The notes beneath the pieces were generated by a model, which did no database searches, had not been told where the DNA came from, and saw only the letters and a list, made by a program, of their open reading frames with translations. Source: BJHL01 sp040378885 (lineage in GTDB: Bacteria > Planctomycetota > Phycisphaerae > Phycisphaerales > UBA1924). Taken from it: DNA of 64,000 bases. A program made the position numbers and the translations under genes. The DNA lies in NCBI GenBank assembly GCA_046316615.1, contig JBKDAN010000054.1, forward strand, positions 1 to 64,000. The letters are read 5' to 3'. The first letter of the stretch is position 1. Each line of letters starts with the position of its first letter. Positions 8,487 to 16,535 of this stretch are shown here, one piece after another.

Positions 8487-8874
8487 TGCGCTGTGAGCGG
8501 CGGATGGGCAGGAGTTCGCGCAGGCGCGGGTCTCGGAGGAAGACGCTGAGCCATGCGACAACGCCGACGAAAAACTGGATGATCCAAGGCTCGTCGATGC
8601 GGACGTGGGTGGCCATGGCTCCGCCCATGTAGCCGGTGATGAGGACTGCGCCCAGCACGGTGGTTCGAGGGATGAGGAAGATGACCACGATCGCGGCCTC
8701 AAGCACGCCAAGGCCGCGCATCTGGTCCATGCGCCAGCCGAGATGGGAGACGCCTTCCGCCATGTCGTCAGACTGCGTGAACTTGCCGCTCGCGCTGAAC
8801 AACAGCAGGCCGCCGATGAGACCTGCGAGAACCCAGCCTGTCACGACCTGCCATTTGGGAAGCGTTGTGCGCAT
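8479..8874 (-). CDS. DoxX-like integral membrane protein
   Basis: 131 residues with four predicted membrane helices: WVLAGLIGGLLLFSASGKF, a second from LGVLEAAIVVIFLIP, a third from TVLGAVLITGYMGGAMATH and a last from IIQFFVGVVAWLSVFL. The SASGKF motif and the His after GGAMAT are typical of DoxX-like (DUF4345/DoxX superfamily) proteins. The start at MRTTLPKW is preferred on topology; an upstream ATG at 8907 would add 11 polar residues. No clear ribosome site was seen. Role unknown; these proteins are often linked to redox or membrane stress. Confidence 0.7.
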   Translation of the reverse strand: MRTTLPKWQVVTGWVLAGLIGGLLLFSASGKFTQSDDMAEGVSHLGWRMDQMRGLGVLEAAIVVIFLIPRTTVLGAVLITGYMGGAMATHVRIDEPWIIQFFVGVVAWLSVFLRDPRLRELLPIRRSQRII

Positions 8875-8934
8875 GGTGCAAGATAGACCGGGGTGATGCG
8901 TCAACACACCCGCGCGCTAGGGTGGAAACGCGGC

Positions 8935-9282
8935 TTACTGGTCTTCGTCGGCTTCGACATCATCGGGGTCGATGACGAGCGGCGGTGGGGCGGGTCTTGC
9001 GGCAACTTCGAGCGCGTCGTGTGCCAGGAGTGCTGCGTGCGCGACGGCTGCGGGTGCGGCTGCGCTGTCTCGCAGTTGCGCGAGCACAGCTCGCGCGGGC
9101 TGATGCTTGCGCTCGGCGCAGTTTCGCACGATCAGCAACGCAGCTCGCTCATCTTGCTCACGCGGCAGATGTGTCAGCAGGGCTGTCAAGCCCGCGTCGC
9201 CGCCGTCGCGCAGGAGATCCATGATCGCGATGCGCCGCACGGCGGGGCGCTGATCTTGCAATCGCTCGAGCGGGCTGGTCAT
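8935..9282 (-). CDS. HEAT-repeat-like small protein
   Basis: 115 residues, almost wholly helical and Ala/Leu-rich (RLQDQRPAVRRIAIMDLLRD, then GLTALLTHLPREQDERAALL), a pattern of two to three HEAT-like helix pairs. The end is Pro-rich and then acidic (DPDDVEADEDQ). No signal peptide. Such proteins are binding scaffolds. The partner is unknown; it is separate from the lipoprotein gene upstream at 9421-10158. Confidence 0.55.
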   Translation of the reverse strand: MTSPLERLQDQRPAVRRIAIMDLLRDGGDAGLTALLTHLPREQDERAALLIVRNCAERKHQPARAVLAQLRDSAAAPAAVAHAALLAHDALEVAARPAPPPLVIDPDDVEADEDQ

Positions 9283-9302
9283 GGCGATATTGGAAGACAG
9301 GA

Positions 9303-9350
9303 AGACAGGTTGAACACAGAGAGCGCAGAGGGCACGGAGAAGAGAAGGTG
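9303..9350. repeat. ACACAGAG/GCAGAG purine-rich half repeat
   Basis: The gap between the HEAT-like and lipoprotein genes contains an imperfect GAACACAGAGAGCGCAGAGG motif. It resembles one arm of the larger GAACAGAG inverted repeats at 23345, 35641, 41306 and 43553, but no matching pyrimidine arm is visible here. Confidence 0.45.
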
Positions 9351-9420
9351 TGTGGGGCGCGAGTAGGTTGGTGTTGTGTCGCTGCGATACTTCGTTATTT
9401 GACTTCGATATTTGACTTCG

Positions 9421-10158
9421 TTACTGGGGTTCTTCGGCGGTTGCTTGCGTCGGCGCGCCTGTCACGGCGGTGTCGGCTGCGGGCTGTTGCACGCCCATTG
9501 CCGCGTCGAAGGCGGCGAGGTCCTTCTGCACCTGCTCGCGCTGACTGATGTACCACTGGCCGGGCACGTCGGTCGCAGGGTTGTAGAAGAAGGCGGGCAT
9601 GGGCTCGTCGCCCGGGTACCAGGCGCGGGCGTGCACGACGTTCCATGGCTTGAAGCCGCCTTCGAGGCGGACAGTGATCTTCTGATAGATGGGCTTGCCA
9701 TCGGTGGCCAGGCCCAGCTCGGGCATGGGGCGGAGGACATCGACGATGCCGTGATCGGTGCGGAGCCAGACGCGCGTGACGTGGAAGACGGGCAGCGTGC
9801 CGGTTGTGTTTTCCGGCGTGGCGGGCTGCACTTCGGGGCCGACCTTCCTGGCGATGCGGTCGTAAAGCATCTTGCGTGTGCCAAGCGGCAGATTGATGAC
9901 GAGCGGATAGTCGGCCATCGGCAGGGCGTCGGGCGCGGCGGCAACGTCGAACTCGCGCTGGCCGGGGGTCCAGCGGCTGGTGACGTATTGCAGCGCGGCG
10001 ACCATGGCGGCTTCTGCGGCGGGCTTGTTGGGATCTTCCGCGTAGCCGCGCGATGTGGGAATCGCGGGGTAGTTGGTGTTTTGGAAGCAGCCGGCGAGAG
10101 CGGCGGTGAGGCCGATGAGTGAGCAGGCAAAGAGCGAGCGCGAAAGCGAAGCGGGCAT
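9421..10158 (-). CDS. Lipoprotein of unknown function
   Basis: 245 residues. The signal peptide ends in a lipobox (SLIGLTAALAGC), so the mature protein should be lipid-anchored. The body has a DYPLVINLPLGTRKMLYDR segment, a repeated Trp/Val beta pattern (FHVTRVWLRTDHGIVDVLRP), and ITVRLEGGFKPWNVVHARAW, suggesting a compact alpha/beta domain. The C-terminus is a low-complexity Ala/Thr/Glu tail. GGAGGTAC immediately upstream of the ATG fixes the start. Homology not recognised; the gene appears monocistronic. Confidence 0.65.
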   Translation of the reverse strand: MPASLSRSLFACSLIGLTAALAGCFQNTNYPAIPTSRGYAEDPNKPAAEAAMVAALQYVTSRWTPGQREFDVAAAPDALPMADYPLVINLPLGTRKMLYDRIARKVGPEVQPATPENTTGTLPVFHVTRVWLRTDHGIVDVLRPMPELGLATDGKPIYQKITVRLEGGFKPWNVVHARAWYPGDEPMPAFFYNPATDVPGQWYISQREQVQKDLAAFDAAMGVQQPAADTAVTGAPTQATAEEPQ

Positions 10159-10268
10159 GGGTACCTCCGTGTACCGGGTGTGAGTCGTCCTGACGCGCAG
10201 ATTCTACGCGAAATCACGGGCCGTGTCGCGGAGGATCGCGAGGATGTGCAAAGAACGTGGAGAGCGGC

Positions 10269-11030
10269 TCAGGCGACGAAACTGACTTCTTCGCCGGTCT
10301 TGCGGTAGGCGTCGTAGGCGGCGCGGTCGAAGGTGTAGAGCTTGGCGGCGCGGTGGGCGACGCCCAGTTGGCGTTCGTCGAGGTCGCGCAGGGTGCCGGT
10401 TTCCATGATCTTCTTGCGGAAGTTGCGCTTGTCGAGGCGCTTGCCCAGGCAGGCTTCGTAGAGGGTCTGGAGTTGGGTCAGGCTGAACTTCTGCGGGAGC
10501 ATCGCGAAGGCGAGGGGCTCGTGGCGAACCTTGTCGCGCAGGCCGGTCATGGCGGCATTGATGATCTCGGCGTGGTCAAAGGCCAGACGCGGGAGGGCGC
10601 TGGCTTCGAACCAGCCGGCGTTCTCGCCGCGGGCGGCGGCCTTGAGCTGGTCTTCGGCGGGGCGAGCGAGCGAGAGGAAGCAGACGCTGACGACGCGCCC
10701 GCGCGGATCGCGGTTGGGATTGCCGAAGGTGCGGATCTGCTCGAGGTGCGTGGGTTCGAGGCCGACGCGTGAGACGAAGAGGCGATGGCCGCCGTCTTCA
10801 AGTGATTCGTTGATGGCGACGTAGCCGCCTGGAAGACTCCAGCAGCCTGCGAAGGGTTCTTCGTTGCGGCGCACGAGGAAGACGCGCAGGGCGCGCTGCG
10901 AGAAGGCGATGGGCACGCAGTCAACGGCGACGGCGATGTGCGCGGCTTCATCGAGGCGCAGGCCCGGGCGGGCGTAGTCGCGCCAGTTTCGCGGTTCGTT
11001 GAGCGGCGATGCCGGGTTCAGCTGACTCAT
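10269..11030 (-). CDS. NrtR-like Nudix transcriptional regulator
   Basis: 253 residues: an N-terminal Nudix domain (about 20-160) and a C-terminal winged-helix region (about 170-240; FSLTQLQTLYEACLGKRLDK, then RNFRKKIMETGTL, characteristic of NrtR proteins). The Nudix box reads GGYVAINESLEDGGHRLFVS: the first Glu and the Arg are kept, but the REuxEE glutamates are replaced, so hydrolysis is unlikely. NrtR proteins use the dead Nudix fold to sense nucleotides such as ADP-ribose and repress NAD or sugar genes. No NAD gene is adjacent; the divergent neighbour is amtB. GGAGGT 4 bases before ATG 11030 sets the start. Confidence 0.82.
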   Translation of the reverse strand: MSQLNPASPLNEPRNWRDYARPGLRLDEAAHIAVAVDCVPIAFSQRALRVFLVRRNEEPFAGCWSLPGGYVAINESLEDGGHRLFVSRVGLEPTHLEQIRTFGNPNRDPRGRVVSVCFLSLARPAEDQLKAAARGENAGWFEASALPRLAFDHAEIINAAMTGLRDKVRHEPLAFAMLPQKFSLTQLQTLYEACLGKRLDKRNFRKKIMETGTLRDLDERQLGVAHRAAKLYTFDRAAYDAYRKTGEEVSFVA

Positions 11031-11264
11031 GGCGACCTCCAGATCACAAAGAGCATAGCAGGAACGCAGGCGCGGCGTGAAGAGTAATTGTGAAGTAAAC
11101 ACGAAGTTGTGAAAGTGTGAATGCTACGAGAAACTTGCTGTCGTGAGCTTCGTGTACAAAGGTGCTTTGTGGCCGGAAATGTTGCGTTTGGGCTTTACAG
11201 ACGCGAGGCCCGGCGTTAAGTTGCTCCGCCGCGCATGTGACGCGGAAGAGTAAAGGTGAACTGC

Positions 11265-12557
11265 ATGACGACTGAAACGGCGACGGCGGCGCTGCCCGCC
11301 ATTGATTCGGGCTCAACCGCGTGGATGCTCGTCTCGAGCGCGCTGGTGCTCATCATGGTGCCTGGGCTGGCGATCTTCTACGCGGGGATGGTGCGTCGGA
11401 AGAACGTGTTGACGACGCTTGCGCAGGTGTTTGCGGCGATGGGCGTCATTGGCGTGCAGTGGATTCTCATCGGGTACTGCCTGGCGTTTGGGAAGAGCCA
11501 AGGCGGATGGATCGGGTGGGACAGCAATCTCATCGCGCTGCATGGCATCGACTGGCACAGCGCGTATGGCGACAAGCAAATTCCGGAGCTTGTTTTCGTG
11601 ATGTTTCAGGGCAAGTTCGCGATCATCACACCTGCACTCATCGCTGGCGCGGTGGCGGAGCGGATGAAGTTCAGCACGTTCCTGGTCTTCAGCCTGCTGT
11701 GGACGACGTTTGTGTATTGCCCGCTGGCCCACTGGGTGTGGCACCCTGAGGGCTGGCTGTTTGCGAAGGGCGTGCTCGACTTTGCTGGCGGTACGGTGGT
11801 GCACATTTCCAGCGGTTTCAGCGCACTTGTGCTGGCCATTATGATCGGCAAGCGTCGTGATTACATGCCGGGACTGAGTGGTGAGGGCTTTGCCATTCTG
11901 CCGCACAGCTTGCCGCTCACGCTGCTGGGGGCGGGGCTGTTGTGGTTCGGTTGGTTTGGCTTTAACGCGGGCAGCGCTGTCGCGATTGAGTTTCCGGCGG
12001 CTGGCTTTACTGCGGGGCTTGCATTTACGACCACGCAGACTGCGGCGGCTGCTGCGGCGATCACGTGGCTACTGATTGAGTGGCTGCACCAGGGCAAGCC
12101 GACGACGCTGGGCATCGCATCGGGCATTGTTGCGGGACTGGTGTGCATCACGCCCGCTGCGGGTCACGTGCTGCCTTGGCATGCCATCATTTTCGGTGCG
12201 GCAGGCTCGTGTGCGTGCTATCTCGCGGTGCGGCTAAAGGGCAAGTTTGGTTACGACGACTCACTCGACGCGTTTGGTGTGCACGGCATTAGCGGGCTGA
12301 CTGGCGCTGTGCTCACGGGTGTCTTCTGCATGGCAAACACCAGCAACAAGGGGCTGATTTACGGGGATTCGTATCAGTTTGAGCACCAGTTGCTGGGTGC
12401 GGGCGTGGGTGCGGGCTTCGCTGTTGTGTGCACAATCGTCATCGCTGCAGCGCTCAAGTACACCATGGGCTTGCGTGCGACTGATGCGCAGGAGCGTGAC
12501 GGCCTTGATATCTCGGTGCATGGTGAGCGTGGCTATCACGCGGACTTGATGTCGTAG
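11265..12557 (+). CDS. amtB: Ammonium transporter
   Basis: 430 residues, about 11 membrane helices, a full-length Amt channel in the inner membrane. The twin pore histidines are visible in FAGGTVVHISSGFSAL and DAFGVHGISGLTG. The N-terminus (TAWMLVSSALVLIMVPGLA) and YAGMVRRKNVL are family hallmarks. ATG 11265 follows AAAGGTGA at good spacing; a GTG nine bases earlier is an alternative. A P-II gene follows 162 bases downstream, the usual Amt partner, though the more common order is P-II first. The divergent gap (11031-11264) must hold its promoter; no fully spaced sigma-54 site was found. Confidence 0.95.
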   Translation: MTTETATAALPAIDSGSTAWMLVSSALVLIMVPGLAIFYAGMVRRKNVLTTLAQVFAAMGVIGVQWILIGYCLAFGKSQGGWIGWDSNLIALHGIDWHSAYGDKQIPELVFVMFQGKFAIITPALIAGAVAERMKFSTFLVFSLLWTTFVYCPLAHWVWHPEGWLFAKGVLDFAGGTVVHISSGFSALVLAIMIGKRRDYMPGLSGEGFAILPHSLPLTLLGAGLLWFGWFGFNAGSAVAIEFPAAGFTAGLAFTTTQTAAAAAAITWLLIEWLHQGKPTTLGIASGIVAGLVCITPAAGHVLPWHAIIFGAAGSCACYLAVRLKGKFGYDDSLDAFGVHGISGLTGAVLTGVFCMANTSNKGLIYGDSYQFEHQLLGAGVGAGFAVVCTIVIAAALKYTMGLRATDAQERDGLDISVHGERGYHADLMS

Positions 12558-12719
12558 GGGAAGCGCCGAGTGCCTGCGTGCGGGTGCAGAGAAGCGACGA
12601 ATTGCAGGAATTGACACGAAGGGGCGTGAGGGCGTGTCGAGCGGGTGCGGGGCTTCGTGTTGAAGTGTGTTGAAGTTGTGGTTGCCGGTGCGTGGTTTGT
12701 GCGTTCGAGGACTTCCTTC

Positions 12720-13070
12720 ATGAAATTGCTTATCGCCATCATTCGTCCTGATCGCCTCGAAGCGGTGCAGATCGCTCTGCGCAAAGTGCTTGACGAGAAT
12801 GACACGTATCGCATCACTGTCAGCCCGGTGGAAGGACACGGTGCGCAGCAAGGGGAGGTGGAGTTCGTGCGAGGCCAGAAAGTGCGGCCTCGCATGATTC
12901 CCAAGCTGCAAGTGACCATCGGTCTGAACGATGACTACGTGGAGAAAGCCATTAACGCGATCATCGACGGCGCCCGCACGGGCGGCGTGGGTGACGGCAA
13001 GATCTTCGTGGTGCCCATGCTCGAGTGCATTCGGATTCGCACGGGCGAGCGGGGCGGCCAAGCGATCTGA
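12720..13070 (+). CDS. P-II nitrogen regulatory protein
   Basis: 116 residues, a complete P-II signal protein that should bind ATP/ADP and 2-oxoglutarate and gate AmtB. The C-terminal signature TGGVGDGKIFVVPM and IRIRTGERG are intact. In the T-loop, GHGAQQGEVEFVRGQKVRPR puts Val55 where the uridylylated Tyr51 of E. coli GlnB/GlnK lies (RGAEY), so control by GlnD-type uridylylation is not expected. The B-loop and the Gln-Gly at the T-loop base are kept, so ligand binding and AmtB control remain plausible. Whether to call it GlnK or GlnB is open; linkage to amtB favours a GlnK role. Confidence 0.9.
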   Translation: MKLLIAIIRPDRLEAVQIALRKVLDENDTYRITVSPVEGHGAQQGEVEFVRGQKVRPRMIPKLQVTIGLNDDYVEKAINAIIDGARTGGVGDGKIFVVPMLECIRIRTGERGGQAI

Positions 13071-13076
13071 CACGCT

Positions 13077-14048
13077 TTACTTGCGGCCTGCGATGTCCAA
13101 GCTGGTGATGTAGTCGCTGGGCTTTGCACCGGCAGGCAAGGCGGCGATGATCTTCTGATACAGCGGATCCTGCCAGTCCGTCATTGCGTCGATGTAGTGC
13201 GATTTGCTTGTCAGCACGATGTCCTGCAAGCCCGCAGCACGCATTTGTTCGCGCGTTTCGTCCACAAGCACCGCGCCTGCGACGCAGCCGACCAGCGCTT
13301 CCACGTCGGCGCGAACGCTTTCGGGCAGCGGCTTGAGCAGTGCAAGGTCTGACACGGCAACTCGCCCGCCTGGCTTGAGGACGCGAGCGATCTCGCGCCA
13401 CACGCGCTGCTTGTCGGGGCTCAGATTCAGCACGCAGTTGCTGATGACGACGTCGACGCTCGCGTCTGCGGCGGGCAAATTCTCAATCTCGCCCAGTCGA
13501 AACTCCACGTTGCTGAGGCCACTGGCCTTGGTGTAGTGGGCGATGTTGCTCCGTGCTTTGCTGAGCATTTCAGGGGTCATGTCGATGCCAATCACGCGGC
13601 CGGTTGCCCCCACCTTGGGTCCTGCGACAAAGCAGTCAAATCCGCCGCCACTGCCCAGGTCAAGCACAACTTCGCCGGTGCGCAAGCTTGCGAGTGCGGT
13701 TGGATTGCCGCAAGACAGCCCCATGTTGGCGCTGTCTGGTGTGGCTGCCAAGTCGAACTGGGAGTAGCCGACCGCTTCTGCAAGTTGTGCGGGTGTGAAC
13801 GTTGCGGGCCCGCAGCAACCTCCACCTGCGCAGCATGACGACGTGGTCGCACTTGACGGCGCTGCAATCGCTGCGCTGCCCAGCGGCGTGTCGGCCAGCG
13901 CTGCGGACCACCAGCCGTCGTTGGCGATCTTTGCGTAGCCGGCTCGCACCTGGTCGCGCGTGGTGTCGGCAGTCGCGGCTGATGCGACCTGCGGTGTCGA
14001 GCAGCAACCGGGTTCGCAGCAAGGCTTGTCGGGGGACGTGTTAGACAT
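13077..14048 (-). CDS. arsM: Arsenite S-adenosylmethionine methyltransferase
   Basis: 323 residues. The SAM-binding motif VLDLGSGGGFDC lies near residue 130, with VIGIDMTPEML as motif II. Cysteines used by ArsM to bind As(III) are seen in MGLSCGNPTA, ISNCVLNLSPDK and VGCVAGAV. The enzyme methylates arsenite to volatile or less toxic forms in the cytoplasm. The N-terminal 80 residues are an extra Cys-rich extension (CCEPGCCS, then SSCCAGGGCCGP), longer than in many ArsM. It is last in the leftward arsR-arsC-arsM operon, 19 bases after arsC. Start from AAAGGACC upstream of ATG 14048. Confidence 0.93.
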   Translation of the reverse strand: MSNTSPDKPCCEPGCCSTPQVASAATADTTRDQVRAGYAKIANDGWWSAALADTPLGSAAIAAPSSATTSSCCAGGGCCGPATFTPAQLAEAVGYSQFDLAATPDSANMGLSCGNPTALASLRTGEVVLDLGSGGGFDCFVAGPKVGATGRVIGIDMTPEMLSKARSNIAHYTKASGLSNVEFRLGEIENLPAADASVDVVISNCVLNLSPDKQRVWREIARVLKPGGRVAVSDLALLKPLPESVRADVEALVGCVAGAVLVDETREQMRAAGLQDIVLTSKSHYIDAMTDWQDPLYQKIIAALPAGAKPSDYITSLDIAGRK

Positions 14049-14067
14049 GATTGGTCCTTTCGAGTTG

Positions 14068-14505
14068 TTAGCGGGCGCGCAGCGCATCTGGAAGTGTCTG
14101 GATGAATGTTCGAATCTCATCACGCACGCGCCGGTAGTGGGGCATCGCCTCATCATCACTCTTGGCATCACGTGCAAGCCGCGGCGGGTCTTCAAAGCCC
14201 ACATGCACAACGCGGGCCCCCGGGAAGATCGGGCACGATTCATGTGCGCTGTCACACACCGTTACCACCACATCAAAGCTCGTGGCGATCTCTTCCGGTC
14301 GCTTGCTGGTGTGGGAGGTGATATCCACGCCGGCTTCCGCCATTGCCCGAATCGCGAGGCGATTCATGCCGTGGGGGTTCGTGCCCGCCGAGTATGCCTC
14401 TACGCTGTCGGCCTTCAGCGCTTTGGCCCAACCTTCGGCCATTTGGCTGCGGCACGAGTTACCTGTGCAAAGAAAAAGTACGCGGATTCTGGGATCGGTC
14501 TTCAT
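14068..14505 (-). CDS. arsC: Thioredoxin-type arsenate reductase (low-MW phosphatase fold)
   Basis: 145 residues. The phosphatase-like P-loop LFLCTGNSCRSQMAEGW at the N-terminus (CX5R plus Ser) is the ArsC signature. The C-terminal redox cysteines appear in VVVTVCDSAHESCPIFPG. It reduces As(V) to As(III), which ArsM then methylates. A good GAAAGGTG site precedes ATG 14505, and the start overlaps the arsR stop by 4 bases, showing translational coupling. An upstream open extension lies inside arsR and is not part of the protein. No arsenite efflux gene (arsB/acr3) is seen nearby. Confidence 0.93.
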   Translation of the reverse strand: MKTDPRIRVLFLCTGNSCRSQMAEGWAKALKADSVEAYSAGTNPHGMNRLAIRAMAEAGVDITSHTSKRPEEIATSFDVVVTVCDSAHESCPIFPGARVVHVGFEDPPRLARDAKSDDEAMPHYRRVRDEIRTFIQTLPDALRAR

Positions 14506-14933
14506 GCGTTCGCACCTTTCGTTCGCTTGCGCGGTGTTGCGGGCGCACAGCACCCGCCCGCGTCGCAGCATGTGGGGGCATGGGCGATGCACGCGTCCAC
14601 GGCATCGGCCATCGCCCGCAGTGAAGCCGCAAGGTCGGTGTACCGCACGGTGTAATGGACAGTCTTTGCCCGCCGCTCGCTCGCCAGCACGCCCGCGCGT
14701 GCCAGAATCGCCAGATGTCGCGACACCACCGACAGATCAACCGAGCAGCAGTCGGCGACTTCGGTGACAGAGCAAGGCCGCGCGCACTTGGCCAGGCATG
14801 CCAGCAATGTCAGTCGCGTGGGGTCGCCCAGAGCCCGAAACAGATCGGCGGAGAGCGCACTGTCGATCGGCCGACGAACACGCGCCGCGTGGCGAGGCGA
14901 ACGAGGCGGTGTAGCTTGCTTCGTCACTTGCAT
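14502..14933 (-). CDS. arsR: ArsR-family metal-sensing repressor with Cys-rich tail
   Basis: 143 residues. Winged helix: LFRALGDPTRLTLLACLAK, then VTEVADCCSVDLSVVSRHLA (recognition helix) and wing AKTVHYTV. The Cys pair inside the DNA-binding helix region (ADCCSVD), the preceding CARPC, and a C-terminal CCDAGGCC cluster are likely As(III) ligands that release DNA. First gene of arsR-arsC-arsM. A perfect palindrome overlaps its start codon (14926-14945), consistent with autorepression. ATG 14951 is an alternative start adding six residues. Confidence 0.9.
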   Translation of the reverse strand: MQVTKQATPPRSPRHAARVRRPIDSALSADLFRALGDPTRLTLLACLAKCARPCSVTEVADCCSVDLSVVSRHLAILARAGVLASERRAKTVHYTVRYTDLAASLRAMADAVDACIAHAPTCCDAGGCCAPATPRKRTKGANA

Positions 14934-14945
14934 AGTTGTGCAAGT
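14926..14945. promoter_or_regulatory. Candidate ArsR operator palindrome
   Basis: ACTTGCA (14926-14932) and TGCAAGT (14939-14945) form a perfect 7-bp inverted repeat with a 6-base spacer covering the arsR start codon. Position and symmetry fit an autoregulatory ArsR/SmtB site, as an inference. Confidence 0.6.
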
Positions 14946-15183
14946 ATACATGGCTAGACCGGTCCAGACAAGACCTTTCGCGGTACAAGCTGTGCCGATT
15001 GCTCTGATTGTGCGGTCTATAGCGTTTGTACCGGTTGTGAGAATTGCACACGCAAGGCGGGCGACGACTCGCGTGTCAGCATGAAATGCCTGTCATCACA
15101 CGCCTCCGGATTGATACGACGTCGCGAGAGGTCGATACCCAACTCAGGTACGTCTGCATTGCCAGAGCGGTGGAGGTAGCACG
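14934..15183. promoter_or_regulatory. Divergent control region of ars operon and hpt-cyclase genes
   Basis: Promoters for both directions must lie here. Besides the ArsR palindrome there is GACCGGTC (14957-14964) and a spaced inverted pair CGGTACAA / TTGTACCG (14981-14988 and 15026-15033). No -35/-10 pair was assigned with confidence. Confidence 0.45.
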
Positions 15184-15516
15184 ATGTCCGGGCAGTCTAC
15201 AGGACCCATCATCAGCAGCTTGCACGATGACGCCGACATGGCCGAACTCATCGACATGTACGTCGATGAGATGGGCGGTCGTGCGCAGTCGCTTCGCAAC
15301 CATCTTGAAGCGGGCAACTGGAAGCAGCTTGCCAATGAAGCCCACAAGATTCGTGGCAGCGCGGGCGGTCATGGCTTCGACTCGATTGGGGGGAATGCCG
15401 CACACTTGGAGGATGAATTGCGGCGTTGCGTCGGAAGCGAAGCCACGATCATGCAGTCAATCAAACAGCAGGTCGATGAATTGGTGAGCATGTGCCTGCG
15501 AGCCAAGGCACGTTGA
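15184..15516 (+). CDS. Histidine phosphotransfer (Hpt) domain protein
   Basis: 110 residues, one all-helical Hpt domain. The phosphorylatable His is in EAHKIRGSAGGHGFDSI near residue 60. GGAGG 7 bases before the ATG. It should accept and pass a phosphoryl group in a phosphorelay. The REC-GGDEF protein encoded 30 bases downstream is the obvious partner, since its receiver could be the next acceptor. No histidine kinase is adjacent. Confidence 0.88.
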   Translation: MSGQSTGPIISSLHDDADMAELIDMYVDEMGGRAQSLRNHLEAGNWKQLANEAHKIRGSAGGHGFDSIGGNAAHLEDELRRCVGSEATIMQSIKQQVDELVSMCLRAKAR

Positions 15517-15546
15517 ACGAAGTGTGTCGGGGGCGGAGGATGTTCA

Positions 15547-16500
15547 GTGACGCAACGCCAGTCGCACACGACAGAAGAAGCGCGATCACGCGTGCTGGTC
15601 GTGGATGACTCGCGCGATGTGCACGACCTGCTCCGCGTGCGCCTGAAGCACGATGAAATCGATCTCATCACCGCGGAATCAGTCGAGGAAGGTTTCGCCA
15701 AGGCCATCGCCGAGATGCCCGAACTGGTGCTCGTGGATCTCGCTCTGCCCAATGACGGTGATGGGCTCGTGCTGCTCCGCAAGCTCCAGGCCGATACGCG
15801 CACACAGCACACTCCCTGCATGGTTCTTTCCGCACGCGGAGATGTCGCTGCCAAAGTTGCAGCGTTTGACTTGGGCGCGGTTGATTACGTGACAAAGCCT
15901 TTCGAACTGGTCGAGCTGCGCGTGCGTTTGCGTGCTGCGCTGCGCTTGAATCAGATGATGCGTCTGCTCGCGCAGCGAGCTCGGATCGACGGCCTGACTG
16001 GGTTGTGGAATCGTGCGTACTTCGACAACCGCTGGACCGAGGAGTACTCGCGCTCCAGCCGCCAGGGCCACTCCCTCGCGCTCGCCTTGATCGATATCGA
16101 TCACTTCAAGAGCGTGAACGACAACTATGGCCACCCGGTGGGTGACAGTGTGTTGCAGAGCGTTGCGCGTGTGCTACAGCGTGATCCTCGCGCCAGCGAT
16201 GTCGCCTGCCGATACGGTGGCGAAGAGTTTGTCCTCATCATGCCCGACACCAGCGCGGTTGACGCTGCGGTGGTGTGCGAGCGTCTGCGTCATGCTGTCA
16301 GCGAACTGCGCTGGAGTCGTGTGCCCGATCTGCGTGTCAGCGTCTCCATGGGCGTTGTCGGCGCAACTGGTATGACGCTGGCCACCTCGGAGAACTGGGT
16401 CGAAGGGGCTGACCGCAATCTGTACGCCGCGAAGAAGGCCGGTCGCAACCGCACCGTGGTGACTGATCTGTCCAAGCCGAGTCTGCGAACGTCTGCCTGA
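15547..16500 (+). CDS. Response regulator diguanylate cyclase (REC-GGDEF)
   Basis: 317 residues. Receiver domain 15-130: acidic pair VVDDSRD, phospho-acceptor Asp in LVLVDLALPNDGDG, Lys in YVTKPFE. GGDEF domain 140-305 with DGLTGLWNRAYFD, the metal site IDIDHFKSVNDNYGH and active loop GGEEF. RASD five residues before GGEEF matches the RxxD inhibitory site, so product inhibition by cyclic di-GMP is expected. GTG start with GGAGG upstream. It makes c-di-GMP in response to phosphorylation, probably through the Hpt protein encoded just before it. Confidence 0.94.
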   Translation: MTQRQSHTTEEARSRVLVVDDSRDVHDLLRVRLKHDEIDLITAESVEEGFAKAIAEMPELVLVDLALPNDGDGLVLLRKLQADTRTQHTPCMVLSARGDVAAKVAAFDLGAVDYVTKPFELVELRVRLRAALRLNQMMRLLAQRARIDGLTGLWNRAYFDNRWTEEYSRSSRQGHSLALALIDIDHFKSVNDNYGHPVGDSVLQSVARVLQRDPRASDVACRYGGEEFVLIMPDTSAVDAAVVCERLRHAVSELRWSRVPDLRVSVSMGVVGATGMTLATSENWVEGADRNLYAAKKAGRNRTVVTDLSKPSLRTSA

Positions 16501-16535
16501 CGCGACACCGCCGACAACGCGCCAATCATGTAGCC

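Noticed and set aside
11170..11185. Sigma-54-like site TGGCC...TTGC upstream of amtB
   Set aside because: The GG to GC spacing is 11 bases rather than 10, and sigma-54 promoters need the exact spacing.
14107..14120. TTCGAATC motif suggesting a tRNA T-arm
   Set aside because: It lies inside arsC coding sequence and no cloverleaf can be formed around it.
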